Shown: positions 1 to 9,138, numbered from the stretch's first letter. The stretch is 64,000 bases of DNA from Thiomicrorhabdus sp. (GCF_963662555.1 NZ_OY759719.1:248001-312000), one strand, 5' to 3'. Made by a program: numbers and translations. The notes: generated by a model from the letters alone, not told the origin.

Positions 1-257
1 AATGCAGAGGATGGATAACGTGACAGAGCGGATTTTACAAAATGTGGATTTTGGCAAATGTAATTATTCGCTGACACATCTAGATTGGTAAAGTTGCATT
101 TACCTCCACCAGAAATACGAATTTTAGCCGCCGCTTTAGGTGCATGGTCTATCACCAAAACAGATTTACCTTGATAACCGGCGGTAGCGGCGCACATTAA
201 CCCTGATGCTCCAGCACCAATAATAATTACGTCCCAATATTGGGGTTTGTTAGACAT
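1..257 (-). CDS. NAD(P)/FAD-dependent flavoprotein, BaiN/YhiN (HI0933) family, N-terminal part only
   Basis: The reverse strand reads from an ATG at 257 into the window edge, giving 85 codons of the N-terminus. An FAD-binding Rossmann start (DVIIIGAGASGLMCAATAGYQG) is followed by the family signature around ISGGGKCNFTN, which corresponds to the SGGGRCNxTN motif of HI0933/YhiN flavoproteins. The substrate of most of these proteins is unknown. BaiN, a bile-acid reductase, is one characterised member, but nothing here supports that activity. The gene lies 88 bp downstream of the diguanylate cyclase gene on the same strand and could be co-transcribed with it. Family call is good; function is unknown because two thirds or more of the protein is outside the window. 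Confidence 0.88.
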   Translation of the reverse strand, partial: MSNKPQYWDVIIIGAGASGLMCAATAGYQGKSVLVIDHAPKAAAKIRISGGGKCNFTNLDVSANNYICQNPHFVKSALSRYPSSA

Positions 258-345
258 ATAATCTCTTTAAATGAAAAGGGTTAAGCGAATAGTTAAATAA
301 AAATGGTTTTAATCTTTGATAATCAATCATCAAAACATTACAGCA

Positions 346-2028
346 TTACAACTGATCATAGAAACAGAAACCATTACGACCTTCATTTTTTACTTTATAT
401 AAAGCTAAATCGGCTTGTTTAATCAGGCCTGGTGCAGTAATTTGATCTTGTTTATAAATACAAACGCCTATGCTTACAGTCACCTTTTCCTCAGCATGTT
501 GATCTATTTTCATAGGTGTAGTAAAAGCAGAAACTAGCTTATTCATTACCACGTTCAAATCGTCTACATTTTTAATAGATTCAAGCACAATAGCAAATTC
601 ATCGCCCCCTAAACGTGCCACAGTATCACTTCTACGCAAGCCATTTTTTAAGCGTTTTGCAACCGTTTTGATGACTTCATCACCCGCCATATGCCCGTAG
701 GTGTCATTAATGTGTTTAAACTTATCTACATCAACAATGGCAACAGCCAGCTGTGTCCCCATTCTTTTTGCTCTAAAAATAGCTTGTTCAAGTCGGTCAT
801 CAAATAAACGTCTATTGGCTAAACCTGTTAATTCATCATGGGTTGCTTCATAAGACATTAATGCGCTTTGATGGATTAGCTCTTCTTGAGTTTCAATTAA
901 TTTAGTAATATCGTGAGAACTCTCAACAATAGAAGATGCTAAGCCCTCTTTATTTATTAGCGGTGTGGCAGTGATCTCTACATAACTATTGACACCATCA
1001 TGACCATGGTTATGAATTAAAGTAATGGTTTTTTGAGCATCTAAGGCGATTTTTAACGGACAAGGATGGTCAACGCCGTCACAAGGCGTATCTCTATGAT
1101 GTGAAACTTCATAACATTTTGGCTGAGAATGATTTTTAACGTACTGTAAATCAAGCTTTGTCCGTGCCGCTTTATTCATGGTAGTTACGTTATAATTTTT
1201 ATCAATTACCATAACGGAATCAACCACTCCATCAATCACTGATTGAACAAAATGTTGTTCCTCCTCTTTTTGTGCTTGCAAACGTTTTTGCTTAGTAATA
1301 TCTCTAACCATCGCCACAAACTGCATGCGGCCATCTACCTCCATAGACTGCAACTTAACTTCACCGGGATAAATAGTGCCATCTTTACGCTTCAAAAGCG
1401 TTTCAAAACTTACTGTAGTTGCCGCTTCATTTTTAACCAATAAAGAGGTTAACAAGTCTGTAAATTCAGATTCATTTAACTCGCCATTAATATCAAAAGG
1501 CGTAAGCTGCCTAGCCTCCTCTAGACTATAACCAATGTTATTGATTGCAGCTAAATTTAAATATGTAAAACGGAGTAAACCTCTTTCAAACACATACACT
1601 TCATCACCACTATTATCTATCACATTACCAAGTAATAGATTGTGTTGTTCGGCGTTTTTTTGCTCCGTAATATCAATAATGGTACCCACGTAATGTAGCG
1701 GATGATTATTTTCATCTCGTTGAATGACAGTGCGGTCATCAACCCAACGAGTATTACCATCAATATCTATTAAACGATAAACCTGGCGAAATTCATTCTT
1801 ACCAAGCTGAGTATAAGCCTCAACTTCTTCGCTTACATATTCAAGATCGTCTGGGTGAATAATGCTTGAATAAAGACGTGATCCAGAAATAAACTCTTGG
1901 GATTGATAACCAAACATGGAAACATTTTCAGAAACATACTCAACTGGCCAGCCTTTTGTCGTCTTCCAATAAAAAATAACCGCTTGGCTGTTTTTTAAAA
2001 TTGATTTTATACGTTCTATTTCTTCCAT
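346..2028 (-). CDS. Soluble PAS-PAS-PAS-GGDEF diguanylate cyclase
   Basis: This 560-residue protein has no membrane segment or signal peptide. Three PAS-type sensor domains occupy roughly residues 8-125, 130-250 and 262-385; the first two end in the PAC-like DITEQK/DITKQK linkers. A GGDEF domain fills residues 395-560. The active-site motif is intact (RLGGDEFAIVL), and an RRSD sequence five residues before GGDEF matches the RxxD inhibitory site that binds c-di-GMP. It should therefore make c-di-GMP from GTP in the cytoplasm with product feedback. There is no EAL or HD-GYP domain. The third PAS contains several Cys and His residues (KCYEVSHHRDTPCDGVDHPCP), a redox or metal-looking cluster also seen in some other PAS proteins. 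The signal sensed is unknown. Confidence 0.92.
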   Translation of the reverse strand: MEEIERIKSILKNSQAVIFYWKTTKGWPVEYVSENVSMFGYQSQEFISGSRLYSSIIHPDDLEYVSEEVEAYTQLGKNEFRQVYRLIDIDGNTRWVDDRTVIQRDENNHPLHYVGTIIDITEQKNAEQHNLLLGNVIDNSGDEVYVFERGLLRFTYLNLAAINNIGYSLEEARQLTPFDINGELNESEFTDLLTSLLVKNEAATTVSFETLLKRKDGTIYPGEVKLQSMEVDGRMQFVAMVRDITKQKRLQAQKEEEQHFVQSVIDGVVDSVMVIDKNYNVTTMNKAARTKLDLQYVKNHSQPKCYEVSHHRDTPCDGVDHPCPLKIALDAQKTITLIHNHGHDGVNSYVEITATPLINKEGLASSIVESSHDITKLIETQEELIHQSALMSYEATHDELTGLANRRLFDDRLEQAIFRAKRMGTQLAVAIVDVDKFKHINDTYGHMAGDEVIKTVAKRLKNGLRRSDTVARLGGDEFAIVLESIKNVDDLNVVMNKLVSAFTTPMKIDQHAEEKVTVSIGVCIYKQDQITAPGLIKQADLALYKVKNEGRNGFCFYDQL

Positions 2029-2069
2029 AAAATTTTACATTGATTGCTTATATTGTTAACAGAGTGCTT

Positions 2070-2825
2070 TTAAAGCGGTTTCCAAGAGGCATTTCTTGAA
2101 TTAGCCTCTTTAATAATAACTTGATAGCCCTGCAAAACATCGACCTCTAACCCCTCTACACCCAAGTCAATGGTGCGGGTTTCATCAGCAAGAATACTGG
2201 GTAAGCTAAATAATCTGAGTTGTGGAAACTGCTCTTCAAATTGCTCCATGAATTCAACCCATTCAGATTCCTGACCGTTAAAAATCTTAATACCTTTTTC
2301 AATGGTTGGGCTTTGATAATACTCAGAATAATAGTGATTTAACACCCACTCCATCATGGGTTTAGCCATCATAGGAAACCCTGGCATAAAATGGTGATTA
2401 TGAATAGAAAACCCAGGTACACGATTATAAAAATTAGGGATAATCTCAGCCCCTTTAGGGTATTCGGCCATATGAATTCTTTGTGGGTAAGCCTCTTTAC
2501 CAAACTGGGCTTCAATCTCTGCGACGGCTTCAGGGTGACGTTCTATAGAGACACCTAATGCGGCTGCCGCACTTTGGCGTGTTCTATCATCTGGTGTTGC
2601 TCCAATGCCGCCAAAACTAAAAACAACTGTGTCGGTTGCAAAGCTCTCTTGCAGCGTTTTTACTAAAAAGTCTGGCTCATCACCTACTATTTTAACCCAA
2701 CTTAAGCTCAATCCCCTTGGCTGCAAAAGGCTGGTCGCTTGAGCGAGATGTTTGTCTTGCCTTTTCCCTGACAAAACTTCATCACCTATTATCAATAAAC
2801 CAATTTTTAATCTGTCATTTTTCAT
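2070..2825 (-). CDS. CinA N-terminal (MoaB/Mog-like) domain protein
   Basis: A protein of about 251 residues with the MoCF_biosynth fold: the start (LKIGLLIIGDEVLSGKRQD) and the central SFGGIGATPDDRTRQSAA segment match the molybdopterin-binding domain shared by CinA, MoaB and MoeA. The C-terminal amidohydrolase domain of full-length CinA is absent, so this is the stand-alone form often annotated as competence/damage-inducible protein A or molybdopterin-binding protein. Known CinA-N domains hydrolyse ADP-ribose or related nucleotides; whether this one does is not visible. I prefer the ATG at 2825. A GTG two codons upstream (2831) is also open and has an AAAGG close by. It sits 41 bp upstream of the GGDEF gene on the same strand. 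Confidence 0.82.
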   Translation of the reverse strand: MKNDRLKIGLLIIGDEVLSGKRQDKHLAQATSLLQPRGLSLSWVKIVGDEPDFLVKTLQESFATDTVVFSFGGIGATPDDRTRQSAAAALGVSIERHPEAVAEIEAQFGKEAYPQRIHMAEYPKGAEIIPNFYNRVPGFSIHNHHFMPGFPMMAKPMMEWVLNHYYSEYYQSPTIEKGIKIFNGQESEWVEFMEQFEEQFPQLRLFSLPSILADETRTIDLGVEGLEVDVLQGYQVIIKEANSRNASWKPL

Positions 2826-3023
2826 AGACACCTAGCCTTTGTTCTTTTCTTTCCCGGTTTTAAACCTTAAGATGGTCTGTCTTTAAATTTTATTTTCTGT
2901 TACAAAAATTCAAGCTACAAAACTAAATTGTCTCATGTTTAAAGATGAACATCAGCATGAGCTTTAAAATTAATCAACATTATTGACCAATATTATTAAC
3001 CAACACTATTCAGTATTACACTT

Positions 3024-3941
3024 ATGACTAAACCGACCATTCAAACTCCTTTAGCAACCGTTTTAACCATTGCTGGTTCAGACACTTCTGCAGGTGCAGG
3101 TATTCAAGCTGATTTAAAAACCATTCATGCCGTTGGTGGTTATGCACTCACCGCCATTACCGCCGTTACAGCACAAAATAGCCAAGGGGTTCAACAGGTT
3201 TACCCCGTATCAACACAACAGCTCACTGAACAGCTAGATTCTCTTTTAAGTGATTATGAAATTGATACCATAAAAATTGGCATGCTAGCCAATGCAGAAT
3301 TGATAAATGTTGTGGTCAGTTTTTTGCAAAAGCATCGTCATATACCCGTAATTCTAGACCCTATTTTATTAAGTAGTAGCGGCAAAAATCTTTTGGATAA
3401 AGACGCGATTAATCTATTAAAAGAACACCTTATACCGCTGATTACGCTCATCACCCCCAACCTGCCAGAACTGAATACGTTATTAAAAACTGACTTTAAA
3501 GGGCAAGCCGATGATGCATTGGAGATTCTGCAACTTCTTAAAAAGAAAGACTGGCCAAATACGTTATTAAAAGGAGGCCACACCGCAGAAGCCTTAGCGA
3601 TTGATTATTTGTTTATTACTCAACAAAATCCCCAAATTCAACCGCAAACAGAGCAACAATCAGAAGAAGTCTTTGCGTTTCCCGCCCAACGTATTGATAC
3701 ACAAAATAGTCATGGTACCGGTTGTACTTTATCGTCTGCGATTGCAACTCAATTGGCTTTTAAACGTTCACTACCTGAAGCAGTAAAATTAGCAAAAAGC
3801 TATTTACAAAATACCTTAATGACAGCCGATTATGGCCAACCAAATGTTAAACAAATAGGTACTAATGAGCTAATCAGACACGGTGGTTTAAATCATTTTG
3901 GTCAAAAAGCGTTAACTTTCTATAACGATGAAGAAGAATGA
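3024..3941 (+). CDS. thiD: Hydroxymethylpyrimidine/phosphomethylpyrimidine kinase
   Basis: ThiD phosphorylates HMP and then HMP phosphate to HMP pyrophosphate for thiamine synthesis. The ribokinase-fold signature is clear: LTIAGSDTSAGAGIQADLKT near the N-terminus, DPILLSSSG in the middle, LKGGH for nucleotide binding, and NSHGTGCTLSSAIA with the catalytic Cys near residue 236. The protein is 305 residues, a little longer than the usual 260-280, with an acidic tail (NDEEE). The segment 2832-3023 upstream shows no recognisable TPP riboswitch. The stop codon overlaps the start of the beta-lactamase gene (ATGA), so the two are probably translated together, although I see no metabolic reason for the pairing. 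Confidence 0.95.
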   Translation: MTKPTIQTPLATVLTIAGSDTSAGAGIQADLKTIHAVGGYALTAITAVTAQNSQGVQQVYPVSTQQLTEQLDSLLSDYEIDTIKIGMLANAELINVVVSFLQKHRHIPVILDPILLSSSGKNLLDKDAINLLKEHLIPLITLITPNLPELNTLLKTDFKGQADDALEILQLLKKKDWPNTLLKGGHTAEALAIDYLFITQQNPQIQPQTEQQSEEVFAFPAQRIDTQNSHGTGCTLSSAIATQLAFKRSLPEAVKLAKSYLQNTLMTADYGQPNVKQIGTNELIRHGGLNHFGQKALTFYNDEEE

Positions 3942-4846
3942 TTCAAACTATCCAAACGGCTCCTAGGTACACAAAAATGACTAATTTCATCTTACTTATT
4001 GGATTACTTTCACTTTCATTTTTAGCCAATGCTGGTAACGCTAGGCCGTCGCTTAAAAACACCATTATCAATTTAGAAAAACAAACTCACGGTAAAATTG
4101 GTGTGGCAGTATTAAACACAAAAAACATGCGTCATTGGAGTTACCGTGGCAATGAACGTTTTGCACTTATGAGCACCTTTAAAACACTTGCCTGTGCCAA
4201 AATGCTGGCTGATTCTGAGCGCCAGCTTTTAAACAAACAACAAGCCGTTTTAATTGATAAAACAAAAATGATTACTTGGTCACCTATTACCGAAAAGTTT
4301 ATTGGTAAAAAAATGACGCTTGAAAAGTTATGCGAAGCGGCCATGCTTAAAAGTGACAATACCGCAATTAATCTTGTCTTATCTCATATTGGCGGCCCAG
4401 CATCGGTAACGAAGTTTTTAGAACAAAACGGCGATTTTATTACCCGTATTGATAGAAAGGAACCTGAATTAAATTCGGCAATTGTGAATGACCCAAGAGA
4501 TACATCAACGCCATTAACCATGGTCAATACACTCTATAAACTTCTATATGGCAATGTGCTTTCTGAAGCATCTAAAATCCAATTAAAAAATTGGATGCTT
4601 AATAACCAAGTATCAGACACTTTATTACGCTCAATCCTTCCTAGCAATTTTTTAATTGCCGATCGTTCAGGTGCAGGAAACAATGGTTCAAGAGGCATAA
4701 CGGCGGTAATTTGGAATAAAGAAACCAAACCGATTATAGTCAGTATTTATTTAACACAAACACAGCTAACCATAAATGAGCGAGATAAAGTGATTGTTGA
4801 GATTGGTAAAGCAATTTTACAAAGGTATGACTTAACAGACTTTTAA
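3938..4846 (+). CDS. Class A beta-lactamase, Arg-234 (CARB/RTG-like) type
   Basis: All class A serine beta-lactamase motifs are present: STFK at residues 79-82 (Ambler S70xxK), SDN at 139-141 (S130), E175 followed by PELN (the E166 omega-loop motif), and RSG at 243-245 in place of the usual KTG. Arg at Ambler 234 is the hallmark of carbenicillinases such as PSE/CARB. C86 and C132 sit where the C77-C123 disulfide occurs. A Sec signal peptide is formed by the Arg/Lys-containing start plus the hydrophobic run to SFLANA, predicting periplasmic export. The start at 3938 overlaps the thiD stop. An internal ATG at 3977 would remove the positive charges, so I keep the upstream start. It should hydrolyse penicillins. 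There is no ampR or mobile element nearby, so it looks like a chromosomal resident gene. Confidence 0.93.
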   Translation: MIQTIQTAPRYTKMTNFILLIGLLSLSFLANAGNARPSLKNTIINLEKQTHGKIGVAVLNTKNMRHWSYRGNERFALMSTFKTLACAKMLADSERQLLNKQQAVLIDKTKMITWSPITEKFIGKKMTLEKLCEAAMLKSDNTAINLVLSHIGGPASVTKFLEQNGDFITRIDRKEPELNSAIVNDPRDTSTPLTMVNTLYKLLYGNVLSEASKIQLKNWMLNNQVSDTLLRSILPSNFLIADRSGAGNNGSRGITAVIWNKETKPIIVSIYLTQTQLTINERDKVIVEIGKAILQRYDLTDF

Positions 4847-4925
4847 TCAAAAACCACCAAAAGGCATTAAAAAGCAGTTATCGGCTATTTAAAACATTTA
4901 CCGACTTTAAACGACCTGAATTCAA

Positions 4926-4940
4926 TTTTACCAGGCCTGC
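4926..4940. repeat. Degenerate copy of the dispersed CAGGCCTG palindrome
   Basis: TTTTACCAGGCCTGC matches the left arm and centre of the dispersed palindrome, but the right arm has decayed. It lies between convergent genes (the beta-lactamase and a small membrane protein), the same setting as most intact intergenic copies. Confidence 0.6.
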
Positions 4941-4995
4941 CCAAAGCATAGAGTAAGCCATTAACAGGCATTCACCAAGGTTAAAAAAACAGGTT

Positions 4996-5229
4996 TTATT
5001 CCGCTACTTTTTCTTTTATATCTTCACGTGCAGGTTCGGTGCTGTCTTTTACCACGTCAATGGCATCTTGAACGTGGTCACCTGTTTCAGAAAGCTTTTC
5101 TACCGCAGTTTGACTAGAATCTAAAAGATCCACTGCAATCTCCCTACTACCAAACCAATCAAACATAATGGCGGCGGCTATTAAGATAATAATCCAAATA
5201 ATAATGCTGATTTTTCCAAATAAATTCAT
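4996..5229 (-). CDS. Small single-pass membrane protein, unknown function
   Basis: The product is 77 residues. Residues 7-24 (ISIIIWIIILIAAAIMFDW) form one strong transmembrane helix. The remaining 50 residues are acidic and amphipathic, with regular Lys/Glu spacing suggesting a helix or coiled coil. A good ribosome binding site (AGGA about 7-8 bases before the ATG) supports it as a real gene. I do not recognise the family. It resembles small YtxH-like or inner-membrane anchored helical proteins in general form only. Three direct repeats lie just upstream of its start (5268-5313) and could regulate it. Confidence 0.65.
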   Translation of the reverse strand: MNLFGKISIIIWIIILIAAAIMFDWFGSREIAVDLLDSSQTAVEKLSETGDHVQDAIDVVKDSTEPAREDIKEKVAE

Positions 5230-5267
5230 GCTATTTTCCTGCTAAATTCTATTGTATCTTGATTGTT

Positions 5268-5313
5268 TCATAGTATTGTTGCTCATAATATCGTTGATTC
5301 ATAATATCGTTAC
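5268..5313. repeat. Three tandem 15-16 bp direct repeats upstream of the small membrane protein gene
   Basis: TCATAGTATTGTTGC (5268), TCATAATATCGTTGAT (5283) and TCATAATATCGTTAC (5299) follow one another with almost no spacer. They begin about 40 bp upstream of the start codon at 5229 and lie in the region where its promoter should be. The period (15-16 bp) is not a whole number of helical turns. They may be an operator array or a chance micro-repeat. Confidence 0.6.
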
Positions 5314-5355
5314 TACATTATATTAATGGGTAATAAACAACCTATTCAGCAAACA

Positions 5356-6225
5356 CTATGGGGGAATGGTTTGTATTAAAAACTGTTTGAGCTTATTTGT
5401 CACCAAGTGTGCTAACTGGGTAACACCCTCAATTTGAGCTTGCTCTTTTATACCTGATGGCTCTGTTAGCTCTTTTTCAACAGAAACAATTGGCATTTCA
5501 AATGTATTTAATAATGCAATACTGCCTTTAAATGTCCACTCATTCTGTTTATTTTGGCCTTCGGGTTCTAGCTGATAATCTAGAATAAAGTCAGGCGGTC
5601 TTGCTGAAAACTCAATGCCATTGTTAGCCATAGCCTGTAAAAGCTCGGGTTCATAGTCTCTGCGTTCACGCACTAATGGTTTCATATTAAATATTAATCC
5701 ATTAGCTAATCTGCTAATTCTTTTGTCTAAAAGACTATATAGCCGATCATTTCTTAAACGTGGCACACTCTGACCATGGTCGGTAAGGTATTGCTCAATT
5801 AATTTTCGTTCTTCAATATTAACCAAGGCTGGCATTAAACGGTTTAATTGTTCAAAACGAGTCGAAGATTCACTGACTCTAACGTATTTAAAGAGCTCTT
5901 TATCTAAGCTTTGCAAACGTTTAATTAATTGGTCCGATTGATTAGAAGTTTCAAGTTCTGGCAATACGATACTTTTTTGAATTTCTGATCGTAATACCTT
6001 ATTAAAAATACCTGATGGCTCAGGTAGATTTAATGCTGCCTTTTGCCAAATAGTTTGCTCAGTAACTGAGCTCGCCCAAACAGGGTTAAAAAGGCTCTGA
6101 ACACTGAATAAAAAAATAAACACCAATGAAGACATTGATCTAAAAAACATTTTTTTGACCTTTACACCTTTTGTTATTTTTTGACTCTGGTTTATTAAAA
6201 CCGTGTTGCTTTTACTGGATAACAT
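5356..6225 (-). CDS. Secreted/periplasmic protein of unknown function
   Basis: The product is 289 residues. A hydrophobic stretch at about residues 30-50 (SSLVFIFLFSVQSLF, ending PVWASS) looks like a Sec signal peptide with a long positively charged lead. An internal ATG at 6150 would give a more ordinary signal length and also has an AGG upstream. The ATG at 6225 has a very good GGAG at 5 bases, so I kept it. No Cys follows the signal, so it is not a lipoprotein. The rest has long charged helices and a C-terminal beta-like part (DFILDYQLEPEG...WTFKGSIALL). I do not recognise the family. Confidence 0.65.
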   Translation of the reverse strand: MLSSKSNTVLINQSQKITKGVKVKKMFFRSMSSLVFIFLFSVQSLFNPVWASSVTEQTIWQKAALNLPEPSGIFNKVLRSEIQKSIVLPELETSNQSDQLIKRLQSLDKELFKYVRVSESSTRFEQLNRLMPALVNIEERKLIEQYLTDHGQSVPRLRNDRLYSLLDKRISRLANGLIFNMKPLVRERRDYEPELLQAMANNGIEFSARPPDFILDYQLEPEGQNKQNEWTFKGSIALLNTFEMPIVSVEKELTEPSGIKEQAQIEGVTQLAHLVTNKLKQFLIQTIPP

Positions 6226-6424
6226 CCAGTCTCCTTTTTAACTTATTAAGCGTTTGTTGTTTAGCAAATTTGCTTGGCAATTTTTTTGGTTCTATTTTGT
6301 ATTTTTGTTTTTAACGCATAGGCGTTCATCATACCTGATTGCCTTACTTATATTCGGCTAACCTACTTATATAGCAGGTTATTTTACCGTTTAACTCACT
6401 AAAATTTAAACCGATAATTAAAAC

Positions 6425-8524
6425 CTAATTTAACTTACCATTTTCCTGTTTACTACCACTTCGCCAATAGCGAATTTTAAAACGTGCGGGGTGACTTGCT
6501 TGATACAACGATAAGGGCTGAGGTAAAGCACTACCAGAGATGTCGGCCAAAATAGTTTCGGCCGCCAAAAACACCGACATCAAGCCTCTTGGTCCGTGAC
6601 CATTGGATACATATAACCCCGTTTGATATTGTTGTTTAGGGTAACGGTACACCGCATGAGTGTGAGACTGAGACAAATATTTCTCTTGCATCCATTGCTG
6701 GTCTGCAATGGCACCAATAATTGGTAAATGATCAGGTGTGGTGGGCCTAAAAGCAATTCGTCCCCCCAAATCTTGTAAATCATTGAGCTCGCTGGCTTTG
6801 ACTGTTAACCAATTAGGTAGGGCATTTTTGGTCATATCTATATTGGCTTGGTGGGCTTCTTCACTTAATATTGTGCTCATATCTGGAGCCTCAAAAGTAG
6901 CCCCTGTTACTGCACAACCATTACCACAAGCAGTAGAGTAGCCTTCATGCGTGACTGCAATTTTTAGTGTCTGCTGTTGTTGATTGGCTTGTATATGACT
7001 CACCTGACCTTTAACTGGACGAATTGGCAACCCTAACTTTTCATTTAAATAATGATCTAAACTACCCGTCGCCACCACCACAATATTGGCGTTGTAGCCC
7101 TCCAAATCAGTAGTCACTTGCCAAGACTTATCTGCCAATTGTTGAATATCCGTTACCTGAGAAGATGTCTTAAGAGTAACGTTTGGATGAGCTAAACATT
7201 TATTAATTACAGCTTTGGGATACAACCACCCACCCTGCGGGAACAACACTCCGCCTGTTGTGGTTTGAGTACCAATCATTTCGGTAGCTTGTTGTTGAGA
7301 AAGCGTTTGCACAAAATTTTGAGGTAAACCTACTCGTTCAAACGCATCATTAACTCTTTGGGCACTTGTTTTACTAACGGCTAATTGCACCAGGCCGGTT
7401 AAATCACCTAATAGCAAATCTTGTTCATTATTTGTATCAGATGAATCGGATTCATTTGATTGATTGGAAATCTTCTCTTTTTGCAGCTCTTGAAACCAAG
7501 GCAATACCGTTCTTAAGGTCGCTTCAAAACCTTGTAAATACCATTGGCTGCGTAAATTCCAGTCGGCGGTAATTAATGGGTGAACCGCTCCTGCCAAATT
7601 ACCAGAAGCCTGAGTAGCAATCTCTTTTTGACCCTCTAATACGGTTACCTGCCAGCCAGCTTGTGCAAGCTTATTAGCTACCGCACCACCGGCTAAACCG
7701 GCTCCAATCACAATTGCAGTGCCTGTTTTTGTAATCGGCTCTGGCCGACTAAACCATGGGGCTTTTAAACTGTACGGGCGTTCCTGAGCAAGCCGACCAA
7801 AACAGATCTCACGTTTTTTACCAAAACCTGATGCCTTTTTAACTTCAAATCCGGATTTTTCAAGAGCACGGCGAACATCACCTGCAGCAGTAAACGTGGC
7901 AAATGTAGTTTGTGAATGACTTAAACGTGCCATCTGTTGATACAAACCCGCTTGCCACATATCGGGGTTTTTGGCAGGAGCAAAACCATCCAAAAACCAA
8001 GCATCCATTTTAGAACCAGCATTGGCATCACACTCTGGCAAACCTTTTAATACATCACCAAACCACAAAGTTAACCTGACTCGTTTATCAAACAAAAAGA
8101 CATCATGCCAACCAGGCAATAACAAAGGGTAAGCCTCTTGCAAAGTCTTTGCGATTTTTTGCAGGCCTGGTAAAGCCAAATGAGCTTTGGTTAAATCATC
8201 AAGTTGTAATGGATATTTTTCAAATGAAATAAAATGAAGTTGCGATGAATTAGGAGCCGCTTGCAACCATAAATCACAAACCATTAAAAAGTTTAAACCC
8301 GAACCAAACCCGGTTTCTGCAATCCGAAAAGTGCTGTCTTCTGCCAACTCTGCAAACCGTTTTGGCAACTGATTTGGCTTAATAAAAGTATGTTCAACCT
8401 CTTGCATACCACCATCGGTTGAAAAGTAAAAGTCATCAAATTGTGCCGATTTAGGAACCGCTTCATCTGTCCAATTAACTTGTGCTAAAGTAAGGGTATG
8501 AGAAGGTTTGTTGATAGATGACAT
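6425..8524 (-). CDS. mnmC: Bifunctional tRNA 5-methylaminomethyl-2-thiouridine biosynthesis protein MnmC
   Basis: This 699-residue fusion completes the mnm5s2U modification at the wobble position of Lys, Glu and Gln tRNAs. The N-terminal part (about 1-245) is the SAM-dependent methyltransferase (MnmC2/DUF752), with the glycine-rich SAM loop AETGFGSGLNFLMVCDLW and the WFLDGFAPAKNPDMW motif. From about residue 268 the FAD-dependent oxidoreductase (MnmC1) begins with AIVIGAGLAGGAVANKLAQAG and runs to near the end, where GLYVSNGHGPRGLMSVFLAAE matches the FAD C-terminal motif. It should remove the carboxymethyl group and then methylate the resulting amine. The length is close to the E. coli enzyme. 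It is divergent from msrB with an 88-bp gap. Confidence 0.96.
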   Translation of the reverse strand: MSSINKPSHTLTLAQVNWTDEAVPKSAQFDDFYFSTDGGMQEVEHTFIKPNQLPKRFAELAEDSTFRIAETGFGSGLNFLMVCDLWLQAAPNSSQLHFISFEKYPLQLDDLTKAHLALPGLQKIAKTLQEAYPLLLPGWHDVFLFDKRVRLTLWFGDVLKGLPECDANAGSKMDAWFLDGFAPAKNPDMWQAGLYQQMARLSHSQTTFATFTAAGDVRRALEKSGFEVKKASGFGKKREICFGRLAQERPYSLKAPWFSRPEPITKTGTAIVIGAGLAGGAVANKLAQAGWQVTVLEGQKEIATQASGNLAGAVHPLITADWNLRSQWYLQGFEATLRTVLPWFQELQKEKISNQSNESDSSDTNNEQDLLLGDLTGLVQLAVSKTSAQRVNDAFERVGLPQNFVQTLSQQQATEMIGTQTTTGGVLFPQGGWLYPKAVINKCLAHPNVTLKTSSQVTDIQQLADKSWQVTTDLEGYNANIVVVATGSLDHYLNEKLGLPIRPVKGQVSHIQANQQQQTLKIAVTHEGYSTACGNGCAVTGATFEAPDMSTILSEEAHQANIDMTKNALPNWLTVKASELNDLQDLGGRIAFRPTTPDHLPIIGAIADQQWMQEKYLSQSHTHAVYRYPKQQYQTGLYVSNGHGPRGLMSVFLAAETILADISGSALPQPLSLYQASHPARFKIRYWRSGSKQENGKLN

Positions 8525-8560
8525 AGTAAAAAATTCAGCCTTGGCGAGTACAAAAGATTG

Positions 8561-8577
8561 ATGATTCAGTTAATCAT
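8561..8577. promoter_or_regulatory. Inverted repeat in the mnmC/msrB divergent promoter region
   Basis: ATGATT-CAGTT-AATCAT has 6-bp arms and a 5-bp spacer, and lies between the two divergent start codons. It is a possible operator. The arms are short and AT-rich, so chance is a real alternative. Confidence 0.3.
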
Positions 8578-8612
8578 AAATACCGTTATTATACGCAACA
8601 CAGGAGAGCTCT

Positions 8613-9047
8613 ATGAAAGAAGATAATATGATGCCTTTAACCGATTCTAATGAAGGTAATGATAAAAATCTGAATGCCGATTTTTGGAAAGAAAAGCTCA
8701 CTCCAGAACAATATCAAATATGTCGTTGTGGTGGAACTGAACCCGCTTTTAGTGGTAAATATTGGGATTTAAAAGCCTCTGGAATTTACGCCTGCAGTTG
8801 TTGTCAAGCACCGCTTTTTTCTTCAGCAGATAAATACGACTCTGGCTCAGGCTGGCCAAGCTTTTGGCAACCTATAAATAAAGAGGCCGTTTTAGAACGT
8901 ATTGATAAAACCCATGGCATGATTAGAACTGAAGTTTTATGTTCTGCTTGCCACAGTCATCTTGGCCACGTGTTTACTGATGGCCCAGAACCTACTGGTT
9001 TACGTTTTTGCATTAACTCGGCAAGTTTAGAGTTTCAAGAAACTTAA
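8613..9047 (+). CDS. msrB: Peptide-methionine (R)-S-oxide reductase MsrB
   Basis: MsrB repairs oxidised methionine (the R-sulfoxide) in proteins. The 144-residue protein has the zinc-site Cys pairs (CSCC and CSACH), the [10 protein letters not shown] substrate-pocket motif and the catalytic Cys in [14 protein letters not shown] start at 8613 is supported by AGGAGA five bases upstream; the first ~20 residues are a non-conserved extension. There is no signal peptide, so it is cytoplasmic. It is the stand-alone B form; no msrA is in the window. Confidence 0.96.
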   Translation: MKEDNMMPLTDSNEGNDKNLNADFWKEKLTPEQYQICRCGGTEPAFSGKYWDLKASGIYACSCCQAPLFSSADKYDSGSGWPSFWQPINKEAVLERIDKTHGMIRTEVLCSACHSHLGHVFTDGPEPTGLRFCINSASLEFQET

Positions 9048-9118
9048 AAAGTTCAATATATCTAACAAACGCAACAAACCTAACAATTTCATAAATCTAA
9101 CTTAACTTTTACTATAGA

Positions 9119-9138
9119 ATTTACCAGGCCTGGTAAAT
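9119..9138. repeat. Dispersed palindrome, intergenic copy 1 (20 bp)
   Basis: ATTTACCAGGCCTGGTAAAT is a perfect 20-bp palindrome between the co-directional genes msrB and tmcA. In RNA it could form a 7-bp or longer stem with a GGCC tetraloop. No T-run follows. Confidence 0.95.

Noticed and set aside
2832..3023. TPP riboswitch upstream of thiD
   Set aside because: The conserved CUGAGA and ACCUGAUCUGGAUAAUGCCAGCGNAGGGA-type elements are absent from this segment.
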